From assembly GCA_964516555.1 (NCBI GenBank), contig CAZFAI010000024.1, forward strand, positions 1-12,804: DNA of 12,804 bases, in the 5' to 3' direction. The notes beneath the pieces are model-generated. The model worked only from the letters and a program-made list of their open reading frames with translations. It had not been told where the DNA came from and searched no databases. The stretch's first letter is position 1. Every line of letters starts with the position of its first letter. Made by a program: the position numbers and the translations under genes. This DNA comes from CAZFAI01 sp964516555 (GTDB taxonomy: Bacteria; Patescibacteriota; Microgenomatia; UBA12405). Shown here piece after piece: positions 1 through 6,914 of this stretch.

Positions 1-42
1 AAATAATATATTCAAATTACTTAGACGAGTTGTCATCAGACT

Positions 43-1668
43 ATGTCACGATTTACTAGAAGATTAGCAGGAAACTGTTTTCTGTTGCTGAACCGACTCC
101 ACAACCGGTTCAAAAGGTTGGGTTTAGAGAAGAAGGTATTGCTACCCATCATAATTCTCCAGGGAATGCTAATTATTACTTTTGTGTACTTCTCCATAAA
201 TTTGAGGTGGCATGAAAACTTATTCACTGTAAGTACAGTAAAAATTGAAGAAATTAATAAGCTGTCAGCTAGATTGTATGAACTGGGGAAAAGAATGGAT
301 GCTGATGTCTTAACTTACAGATTTGAAAAAGACGAAAATATAGTTGAATACATAAAACAGGATCAAGAAGAATCCAATAAAATAATCAACAGTTTGATTG
401 ATATTACCGACAATAAACGCAGCATCGATTTGTTGCAAAAATATATTGAAATAAAGGCGGGTGGGGAAGGACTGAGGGATGATCTTATAAGTGCCACAAG
501 AAGTGGAAGCGAAGAAGAGATTAACAAAGCTTATCGTCGCTGGTCGATAAAGGCAAGAAATATTGATGCTGCCCTGGCGGATTTGTCCACTTTTAACGCA
601 AAAAACATTAACCGGTTGACGGGCTTGCACGAAGGAGTGATGGACAGTGTTTACCAGATAATAATTCTGACAATTTTGTCAACAATATTTTTGATCATAA
701 CACTATATTATTATCTCCGAAGAACAGTTACGCTACCGGTTTTGGAATTGTCAGCAGCGGCAAATAAAATTGCACAAGGGAAGTTTAACGTACATATTGA
801 GCCAAAGTCACAAGATGAAGTTGGCTTGCTGTACCGCGACTTGATGAGGATGGAAGGACAATTAAGGGAATATTATAAAGGGCTGGAAAGTGAGGTGAGA
901 AAGAAAGAGAAAGAGCTGGAAGAAAGTAGGGTGCTTGACAAGAGAAAGGACGATTTTATTAGTATCGCCAGCCATGAGCTAAAAACACCGATTACCAGTA
1001 TGAAAATATTTACTGAGCTACTTAAAAGACAATCAGACGTCGGACAGGATGAGAGGTCGGTTAATTACTTAAACAGAATTGATGACCAAATTAACCGGTT
1101 GATAAGCTTGGTCAATCAATTGCTAGATGTATCCAAGATTAGGGCGGGAGGCTTGAAGTTAAGGAAAAGTAAATTCTATATTGACAGATTGGTTAAAGAG
1201 ACAGTGGATGAGCTTGAGGAAAATATGCCTAAACACAAAGTTATTATCAAGTCTCTTCAGAGATATAAAGTTAGCGCGGACAAAGACAGAATTCAGCAGG
1301 TTTTGATTAACCTGCTGATCAATGCAGCCAAATACTCGCCAAATGCAGACAAGATCATTGTCAGCGGCAAATTAAAAGGAAAACGGAATGTTGTGGTTAG
1401 TGTAAAAGATTTCGGGATGGGAATAGCTCCAGAAAATCAGGGGAAAATATTTGAAAAATTTTTTAGAATTTATGAGGATAAGGACAAGACTTTCCCGGGC
1501 TTGGGTATGGGCTTACACATTGCTTCGAATATTATAAAAAAGCATAATGGTAAAATTTGGTTTGAGAGCGAGCCACATAAAGGCTCAACATTTTATTTTA
1601 GCTTGCCAATATTTATTGAAGAAGAAAATATTAGGAGAAAATATGGACAAAAAAATACTTATAATTGA
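43..1668 (+). CDS. Membrane sensor histidine kinase (HAMP-HisKA-HATPase_c)
   Basis: This is a 541-residue sensor kinase that autophosphorylates on a histidine and passes the phosphate to a receiver, probably the adjacent regulator. Seen: a basic N-terminus, a membrane helix at about 32-52, an external, mostly polar helical region at 53-204, a second membrane helix at about 205-226, a HAMP-like segment at about 227-280 (TLPVLELSAAANKIAQG), a charged coiled-coil linker, then the H-box SHELKTPI with H311. The ATP-binding domain shows the N-box around N427, G1 DFGMG at 456-460, the F-box IFEKFF at 469-474 and G2 GLGMG at 486-490, so all catalytic motifs are present. The ATG at 43 is the first possible start because an in-frame TAG lies at 22-24; no clear Shine-Dalgarno is visible. 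The external domain belongs to no family I can name (a four-helix bundle is possible), so the stimulus is unknown. The 3' end overlaps the regulator gene by 26 nt. Confidence 0.95.
   Translation: MSRFTRRLAGNCFLLLNRLHNRFKRLGLEKKVLLPIIILQGMLIITFVYFSINLRWHENLFTVSTVKIEEINKLSARLYELGKRMDADVLTYRFEKDENIVEYIKQDQEESNKIINSLIDITDNKRSIDLLQKYIEIKAGGEGLRDDLISATRSGSEEEINKAYRRWSIKARNIDAALADLSTFNAKNINRLTGLHEGVMDSVYQIIILTILSTIFLIITLYYYLRRTVTLPVLELSAAANKIAQGKFNVHIEPKSQDEVGLLYRDLMRMEGQLREYYKGLESEVRKKEKELEESRVLDKRKDDFISIASHELKTPITSMKIFTELLKRQSDVGQDERSVNYLNRIDDQINRLISLVNQLLDVSKIRAGGLKLRKSKFYIDRLVKETVDELEENMPKHKVIIKSLQRYKVSADKDRIQQVLINLLINAAKYSPNADKIIVSGKLKGKRNVVVSVKDFGMGIAPENQGKIFEKFFRIYEDKDKTFPGLGMGLHIASNIIKKHNGKIWFESEPHKGSTFYFSLPIFIEEENIRRKYGQKNTYN
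1633..1637 (+). promoter_or_regulatory. Shine-Dalgarno site of the response regulator
   Basis: AGGAG lies five bases before the ATG at 1643 and decides the start of the receiver gene. It is one of only two clear Shine-Dalgarno-like sites in the window; the other is a short GGA at 3643-3645 before the minus-strand start at 3637. Confidence 0.75.
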
Positions 1669-2017
1669 TGACGACGAAGCAATACTGGAGGCGGTAAAGA
1701 TGGCAATGGAAATGGAAGGGTACGTGGTCAAGACACTCAGCCGGAGTGAAGGTGTTATCAATATCATCGAAGAATACAATCCTGACTTAATAATTTTGGA
1801 TTACCTTTTATCGGGAGAAGACGGCAAGGAAGTAGCTTCCAGAATCAGATCGGTACCTGGTGGCCCACAAATTCCCATTATTATGTTTTCGGCACATCCA
1901 AATGCCAAACTTTCAACAGAAGATTGCGGGATAAATGACTTTTTGCCAAAGCCTTTTGATTTGGACGTATTGATGAGTTTGGTTGGAAAATATACCGGGT
2001 TAGTTAAGAGCTTGTAG
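1643..2017 (+). CDS. Single-domain response regulator (receiver only)
   Basis: This 124-residue protein is a CheY-like receiver with no output domain. Seen: the acidic pocket IIDDDE (D10 and D11), phospho-acceptor D53 in LIILDYLL, the switch residue S83 in MFSAHP, and the conserved lysine K103 in LPKP. These are the full set of residues needed to accept phosphate and bind magnesium. I start it at the ATG at 1643, which has AGGAG at 1633-1637 five bases upstream and gives the usual receiver N-terminus MDKKILIIDDDE; a longer frame from 1547 would add about 32 unrelated residues from within the kinase gene. The 26-nt overlap with the kinase suggests translational coupling and a cognate pair. With no DNA-binding or enzymatic domain, the signal must go on by protein contact or a phosphorelay to a partner outside this window (inference). 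Its 3' end overlaps the convergent membrane glycosyltransferase by 18 nt. Confidence 0.93.
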   Translation: MDKKILIIDDDEAILEAVKMAMEMEGYVVKTLSRSEGVINIIEEYNPDLIILDYLLSGEDGKEVASRIRSVPGGPQIPIIMFSAHPNAKLSTEDCGINDFLPKPFDLDVLMSLVGKYTGLVKSL

Positions 2018-3637
2018 AGAAGAGAGGTTTAATAGCTGATGGTGAAATTCATCTTTCAACTGGTAAATATCAGCAAAGGGGAAGGAGTCAACAATTTCGT
2101 ATTTGTCCAACACACCTGAGGATGTTGTCAGCCTAAAAGTAAGATCGTTGTTGTCATGGGTGCGCATAACAATCCATTCTGCCCAGCGATCAGGAGAAGA
2201 TGTGGCACTCTGCCAATACTCCCCTGTTCCTTCGTGAATAAATCTTTTCATTGGTAAATTTGAAGAGAATATTATGGCATCGTGAGAAGCAGCTGAAATC
2301 AGAATAAAATTGTCAGATTTTGACGTATTTTTTTCCAGCCAACTGCTGACTTCGGAAACGTTTTTTTGACTGGATCCAAAGCGGGCGTCGTCTACAGTTA
2401 CGGCGTCGCGATTATAAAATGAGATTACGAAGATAAAAACCAATATACCAATCAACAAGGGGCGAAACTTAGAAGCCCTGTCAAATAGATAGCCAATAAA
2501 AATGGCAATGCTGGGAGCCAACATGATGCCGTAACGGATATTAAACCAGGTGGTTCCGGAAATATCCTGAACATAGAGAACAGAATGACCAAGAAATAAC
2601 GCTAAAATATTAAAAATTAGGGGAGCAATCAGGGCAAGTGAGCTAGTTTTTATGGAAGATGTAATTTTTTTGTCAAACAATAGAATACAAAGCCCGATTA
2701 GTGCTATCAGGACAGGTATGGTGTATGAATTGTACAAAAGAGCATATAGATAGATTTTAGTCGATAAAAACAGATTGTATTTGGTGGGGAGAAAGCCGGC
2801 TTCCTGGAGTTGAGTTTGTTGTGCGTGGGCAGAAAAAGGTCCAAACATAAAATAAAGAGGATCTTTGAAGATCAGAGCATTCCAAACAAACCAGATAAAA
2901 ATTCCGAAAAATGCCAGAGTTGAGAATAAAATAATTACACCTTCAGTAGTTTGACGACCATGTTTTTTGAATAGAAAAACAGTCATTAGAAGGATGGAAA
3001 ATCCAAGCAAAAACCAACCATCATAGCGAACCAGGGTAGAAAGCATGATAAAAAAAGCTGATTTGATCAAACTTAATAGTTGTTCTTCTTTGAAGTAAAG
3101 CATTAAGTAATATGCTCCGGCAGTCATTGTCGCCAGAAGTAATAACTCGGTCATGGCAGTTGACTGAAGATAAAGAATGTTGATATTTAAAACGAACACT
3201 GACAGGGCTACTAAACGGGCAAATACATTAATATTAATTTTTTTTAGGTAGGTATATATGAGTACTCCGGTGGCAACAAAAGAAATCATAGATTGAATGG
3301 CGCCGGAAAAACCGGATCGCCACATAAAATCGCTCCAAACAGTGGGGATCATCAGGGCATGGGGTAGGGGTAACCAGACAGAACCGAGCTGAGCCAGTCC
3401 AGGCTTTAGTCCTTCGACTACCCGCCGGCCAATGTTTAAGTGTGAGCGGGCGTCGTTGTAGGCCAAACCCAAACCGTTGTGATAATATGCCAGGAAAGTA
3501 ACAATTGAAATAACTGAAAGATAAAAGACAATTATAAATAGGTCGTGTCTTTTGAAGAAATTAGCAATTCCCTGAAATAAATTCAGGGGGATGGATATTG
3601 ATACTTTTCCTTTATCAAAATTTAAGCTTATTGACAT
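2000..3637 (-). CDS. Multi-pass GT-C-type membrane glycosyltransferase
   Basis: This 545-residue integral membrane protein probably transfers a sugar from a lipid-phosphate donor on the outer face of the membrane (ArnT/PMT-like GT-C fold; inferred). Seen: many hydrophobic helices from about 33 to 415, followed by a soluble C-terminal domain of about 130 residues. The first external loop holds AYNDARSHLNIGRRVVEG at 59-76, where D62 stands in the place of the GT-C catalytic acid, followed by LGSVWLPLPHALMIP. Further family-like motifs are STAMTE (159-164) and LVRYDGW (202-208). The ATG at 3637 is preceded by GGA at 3643-3645 with five-base spacing. It is the last gene of the operon and overlaps the preceding gene by 23 nt. 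Its tail overlaps the response regulator by 18 nt, so no separate terminator fits there. The donor and acceptor cannot be told from sequence. Confidence 0.82.
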   Translation of the reverse strand: MSISLNFDKGKVSISIPLNLFQGIANFFKRHDLFIIVFYLSVISIVTFLAYYHNGLGLAYNDARSHLNIGRRVVEGLKPGLAQLGSVWLPLPHALMIPTVWSDFMWRSGFSGAIQSMISFVATGVLIYTYLKKININVFARLVALSVFVLNINILYLQSTAMTELLLLATMTAGAYYLMLYFKEEQLLSLIKSAFFIMLSTLVRYDGWFLLGFSILLMTVFLFKKHGRQTTEGVIILFSTLAFFGIFIWFVWNALIFKDPLYFMFGPFSAHAQQTQLQEAGFLPTKYNLFLSTKIYLYALLYNSYTIPVLIALIGLCILLFDKKITSSIKTSSLALIAPLIFNILALFLGHSVLYVQDISGTTWFNIRYGIMLAPSIAIFIGYLFDRASKFRPLLIGILVFIFVISFYNRDAVTVDDARFGSSQKNVSEVSSWLEKNTSKSDNFILISAASHDAIIFSSNLPMKRFIHEGTGEYWQSATSSPDRWAEWIVMRTHDNNDLTFRLTTSSGVLDKYEIVDSFPFADIYQLKDEFHHQLLNLSSLQALN

Positions 3638-5207
3638 CTTTTTCCAAATACACTTTTAAGGTGTGAGTAAGCGCCATTGACATAACGATGGACAAGATTA
3701 TTTTGTGAAAATCGGAGGCAGTAAATTGAGCTTGGCCTACATTACGGAAATAAAGGGACGTAGAATAATTGTTTTTTAACTGGTCGAGGTTGCGCTGATA
3801 AGTATATTTCTGCTCCCTGCCGGTAATCTCTTCCAGGTTGAGGACCTCAACCTGTGGCGGATTGGCCACGTTGGTCAGTGCTCCGGCTGAATTTATGTAA
3901 GCAGAGTAGTAAAAAATTAGCAGGAATAATATCAGCAGCAAGGGTTTTTTCCTGATATTTTCAAAAAAGAAAGATAGGGCGATGGAAAGGACGGCCATAC
4001 CGGGGATAAGATACCGAGGACCAAAAGCCCATCCACCCCAAGGATCGCCCCAAGCAGAGTAAATCAAAAGATTGATAATAAACAAAGAGATTGTTATTGC
4101 CGATGCATACGGAGAATGGCGGTAAAGAAAATAGGAGCCGATTAGAGCAAGAAATATAATCGGCCAATAGTTTACTATTCCCCTGTCGGGACTAAATAAT
4201 AATATATTTAGACCATTGACGAAGTTTCTGGTATTAAAAAGTCCCAAGCTACTTTTTTCCGAACTTATCGCTTCAAGATGTGAAATTATCGAAGGATCGA
4301 GATCTAAAGTTCTAGGGTCTACGGGCTTGCCGGAATTATCAATTGACCTGATGTTTTGGACTGTACCAGCTAATTGCCAGGGGTTGCCATAGGCCTGTTG
4401 GTGAACCCAGAAAAAGAAGTAGAGGGTGGCAAGTGAGAAAACAGGGATTAAAAGCAATTTAATAATATCCAAATTAATGGTGAGTTTGTCGGGAGTTTGG
4501 TTGGTGCTAATTAGCTTTAAGAGCGAGAGAAATAGGATTGGAGTCAAAATAAAAACATTTGGATAATCAATGGCAAGTGCCAAGGGAAATAAAAGCCAGA
4601 TTATTAGTAAAGACAAGAGACCCTTCCAGTTAATTAAGCTATATATTGATATCAGTAAAATAAAGGTAGATGTGTGATGCTGATAAAGATTAACGGAATA
4701 AGCAAAAGCCGGTGAAGCAAAAAGAAAAGCCAGGGCGGCAAGAAAAGAGGAATTTGATGAGGCACCAAGTTTTTGGGATATGGATTTTATAAGAAGAAAA
4801 TTTAAGAATGCAAAGATGGCGATGATTGAATAAGTTCCAACCTGAGAAGCGCCAAAGAAGCGACCGATAATGTAGCCCGGAATTAAAATTACGGGTAGTC
4901 CGGGATCAAACAAAGAGACATATTGATCGTTGAGATAACCCAAATCCGGAATTGCAAATCTAGCAAGGGGCAAGGAGTATTTAAAAGACCGGTTTTCGAT
5001 TATGGAATAAATAAGGGCAAAACGACCACGTTCCGGAGAAGAATCGAATGGGCCAAAATCCTGCCATGTCCGGGTGTTCAGTTCTTCAACTGTTGGGTTG
5101 CCAATTATCCCTTTTAAACTAAGAGCTAGCACTAAAAAGACTAAGAAATAAGGACTAAGTTTGCCAATATTTATTAAGATTTTGGAAAGGGATTTAATTA
5201 GTTTCAT
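3615..5207 (-). CDS. Multi-pass membrane protein, GT-C glycosyltransferase-like
   Basis: This 530-residue polytopic protein is probably a second lipid-linked-sugar glycosyltransferase or a related envelope enzyme. Seen: a membrane helix at about 18-36, then a large external loop (about 37-105) with the layout common in GT-C proteins, RFALIYSIIENRSF at 62-75 followed by DQYVSLFDPGLPVILIPGY at 94-112. About ten more hydrophobic segments follow. Two conserved-looking loops are NILLFSPDRGIVNYWPI (334-350) and YSAWGDPWGGWAFGPRYLIP (383-402); Trp/Gly-rich loops ending in GPRYL recur in uncharacterised bacterial GT-C-like proteins. A soluble patch at about 441-500 precedes a last hydrophobic stretch. 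The start forms an ATGA overlap with the deacetylase stop and has no Shine-Dalgarno, so translation probably depends on reinitiation. It shares no obvious local motifs with the downstream GT-C gene, so the two do not look like a recent duplication. The exact reaction is unknown. Confidence 0.75.
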   Translation of the reverse strand: MKLIKSLSKILINIGKLSPYFLVFLVLALSLKGIIGNPTVEELNTRTWQDFGPFDSSPERGRFALIYSIIENRSFKYSLPLARFAIPDLGYLNDQYVSLFDPGLPVILIPGYIIGRFFGASQVGTYSIIAIFAFLNFLLIKSISQKLGASSNSSFLAALAFLFASPAFAYSVNLYQHHTSTFILLISIYSLINWKGLLSLLIIWLLFPLALAIDYPNVFILTPILFLSLLKLISTNQTPDKLTINLDIIKLLLIPVFSLATLYFFFWVHQQAYGNPWQLAGTVQNIRSIDNSGKPVDPRTLDLDPSIISHLEAISSEKSSLGLFNTRNFVNGLNILLFSPDRGIVNYWPIIFLALIGSYFLYRHSPYASAITISLFIINLLIYSAWGDPWGGWAFGPRYLIPGMAVLSIALSFFFENIRKKPLLLILFLLIFYYSAYINSAGALTNVANPPQVEVLNLEEITGREQKYTYQRNLDQLKNNYSTSLYFRNVGQAQFTASDFHKIILSIVMSMALTHTLKVYLEKDVNKLKF

Positions 5208-5992
5208 ATTGAGGCTAAAGAGGGGGCGTAACTTTTAACAAAGTGTCGAAAAGAAACTCCTGCATCAGAACAAGCGGCCTTAAATTCCTCAAAGTCATGG
5301 CTATGATCGATACCAATTCGGGGAAGAATAAGGGGGTTTGAGGAAGATGAAACGACTGAATCATCCATCGAAAAAGCCAGGGAATATCCAGCTGATTCAA
5401 CCATATTTTTAATAATCGGATTATAGACTCCCCTAGGATAGGCAAAATAGTTTATTGGGATTTGATATTTATCTTCTAACATTTTTTTCGAATCAATAAT
5501 TTCACTTTTAAGACGGTTGTCGTTTAGCGAGGAAAAATCGGGATGAGTGGCACTATGAGAGCCAAATTCCCAGCCATCCTGATGCAGACGATAAATCTGT
5601 TCTTTATTTAGGAAACTAATTTCTGAGTTAAGTTGATTTCTGTCAACATTTTGAGTATCGGATAATAAAAAGACCACTGGTTTGAAATAAAATTGGTTGA
5701 CAATCTGCCTGATGTCAAAAATACTTTGGTAGCCATCATCGAAGGTAATTAGAAATCCTGAATAATTAGATTTGCCTGATAAATAACTTTGGAGCATGGC
5801 AGAAGAAATAAATTTGCTATTGGTTGCAATATGACGGATTTGTTTTTCGAAATTTACGGGGCTGACACTAAAGCGCCAGCTTTTTGGGCTAATATCGTGA
5901 TAGCATATTATTTTTATCCCGGAATTTAGCGGGTTTATTGTATTAATGAAGTGATAGATAGATCTTCTTAGAAAGATTTTTCGGTTAATCAT
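5204..5992 (-). CDS. CE4 polysaccharide deacetylase (NodB-like)
   Basis: This enzyme of about 262 residues should remove N-acetyl groups from amino-sugar glycans with a metal-dependent mechanism. Seen, numbered from the ATG at 5992: CYHD at 30-33, motif 1 TFDDG at 83-87 (likely base D85, metal ligand D86), motif 2 SHSATH with metal ligands H146 and H150, motif 3 FAYPRG at 183-188, and LPRIGI at 223-228. The FAYPxG form resembles the PgaB/IcaB side of the family rather than peptidoglycan deacetylases. I prefer the ATG at 5992 (8-nt overlap with the upstream gene); a TTG at 6004 would add four residues and sits two bases after AAGGACC, so it remains possible. There is no signal peptide or membrane helix, only a basic N-terminus, which is unusual for a surface-acting CE4 enzyme and suggests either action on cytoplasmic lipid-linked intermediates or an unrecognised export route. 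It pairs naturally with the membrane synthase in the same operon. Confidence 0.9.
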   Translation of the reverse strand: MINRKIFLRRSIYHFINTINPLNSGIKIICYHDISPKSWRFSVSPVNFEKQIRHIATNSKFISSAMLQSYLSGKSNYSGFLITFDDGYQSIFDIRQIVNQFYFKPVVFLLSDTQNVDRNQLNSEISFLNKEQIYRLHQDGWEFGSHSATHPDFSSLNDNRLKSEIIDSKKMLEDKYQIPINYFAYPRGVYNPIIKNMVESAGYSLAFSMDDSVVSSSSNPLILPRIGIDHSHDFEEFKAACSDAGVSFRHFVKSYAPSLASI

Positions 5993-6914
5993 GACCGTAG
6001 CCAAGGTCCTTGGTGCTGGATGAAACCTGCCATGTCCCCTGCTGATGAAGTTGGGGCAACAAATAATATTTAGCTTTGGAATAGCCCAATAACATTAAAT
6101 AAAATATTGTGTGAACCGGATATTGAAAAAAAATATTGAGGAATGATATAAGAGCATGAAAAATTGGGATTCGGTATTGCCTGGCAACAAAAGGCAGGCC
6201 GTATTCTGAAATTAATTCTTCACGGGAATAGTTAAACCTAAGACTTTGACGAAGGTGGTCAGATACATTGTCGGGTAGTTTGTAAATAGCAATGGCATTT
6301 TTGGCAAACTGATATTTGTAGCCAAACTTAACAGCAAAAAGATAAGAGTGAGCATCTTCGGCTGAAAAGTTTTTGAAATCAATTTTTTTGTAGAGGCGCT
6401 TAGAAAAAGCTCTCGCAGTTCCCTTACAGGTATAAATATTGCTCCCTTTCTTGTAATTACCAAACAGTTGGCGCTTAAAAATATTACTGACCGCAATCGT
6501 TTCTTCAACAAAATTTTTCGGAGATATTTCTTCTAATGATGATGAAGTCAAGTCCGACTGGCGGTTCAAAATCGGTTTTATAAGATTTTCAATGAACAGA
6601 CTATCTTTTGGTAGAGTGTCGGCATTTAGTATTACCAAAATGTCAGTGTTGGTATAGGAAATTATTTGATTTTGACGGGAAGACACTCCCTTCCGAAAAT
6701 AATTATCCAAGATAAGAAGACCCGGGTGGTCAACTGAAGCGGCGGCCTTAACAGTATTGTCAGTGCTTCCATCCGAGGCAACAATAATTTTTTTGAGACA
6801 ATAATTTTCCTGCTTTTGAAGAAGTATTTCATGAAGCAAATTGGCGATATTGGCCTCTTCGTTAAAAGCCGGTATGCCTATAGTTAGCGTTTTTTTGTTA
6901 TTGACGTTCTTCAT
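5985..6914 (-). CDS. Family 2 glycosyltransferase
   Basis: This 309-residue GT-A-fold enzyme transfers a sugar from a nucleotide-sugar, probably to a lipid-linked or glycan acceptor at the inner membrane face. Seen: the nucleotide-binding start TIGIPAFNEE (11-20), ASDGSTDNT (46-54), the metal-binding DXD-like LNADT (96-100, D99), the acceptor-side SAEDA (184-188, with E186 and D187), and QSLRF (223-227), which resembles a reduced QxxRW. A hydrophobic stretch at about 250-278 could anchor it to the membrane. The ATG at 6914 lies inside the end of the upstream gene (17-nt overlap) and has no Shine-Dalgarno, so it is probably translationally coupled. The length is typical for a single-domain GT2. 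Sugar specificity cannot be inferred. Confidence 0.9.
   Translation of the reverse strand: MKNVNNKKTLTIGIPAFNEEANIANLLHEILLQKQENYCLKKIIVASDGSTDNTVKAAASVDHPGLLILDNYFRKGVSSRQNQIISYTNTDILVILNADTLPKDSLFIENLIKPILNRQSDLTSSSLEEISPKNFVEETIAVSNIFKRQLFGNYKKGSNIYTCKGTARAFSKRLYKKIDFKNFSAEDAHSYLFAVKFGYKYQFAKNAIAIYKLPDNVSDHLRQSLRFNYSREELISEYGLPFVARQYRIPIFHALISFLNIFFQYPVHTIFYLMLLGYSKAKYYLLPQLHQQGTWQVSSSTKDLGYGHD

Noticed and set aside
68..90. CRISPR, tRNA, rRNA or insertion sequence anywhere in the window
   Set aside because: I saw no regularly spaced repeats, cloverleaf with conserved TTCGA-type arm, rRNA-like stretch, or transposase motif on either strand. Coordinates given here are only a placeholder for the whole window.
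103..1100. Palindrome AACCGGTT repeated three times in the kinase gene
   Set aside because: Two copies (609-616 and 1093-1100) are in-frame Asn-Arg-Leu codons and the first encodes Asn-Arg-Phe; spacing is irregular, so this looks like codon context rather than a regulatory repeat.
1547..1642. Longer start for the response regulator
   Set aside because: The added residues come from the kinase's reading region in another frame and do not match a receiver N-terminus; the ATG at 1643 has a good Shine-Dalgarno and the canonical start.
1666..1668. UGA recoding (Gly code of some CPR lineages)
   Set aside because: TGA ends the kinase right after the regulator start and ends the deacetylase in an ATGA overlap; reading through would extend past complete domains. 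Standard code fits.
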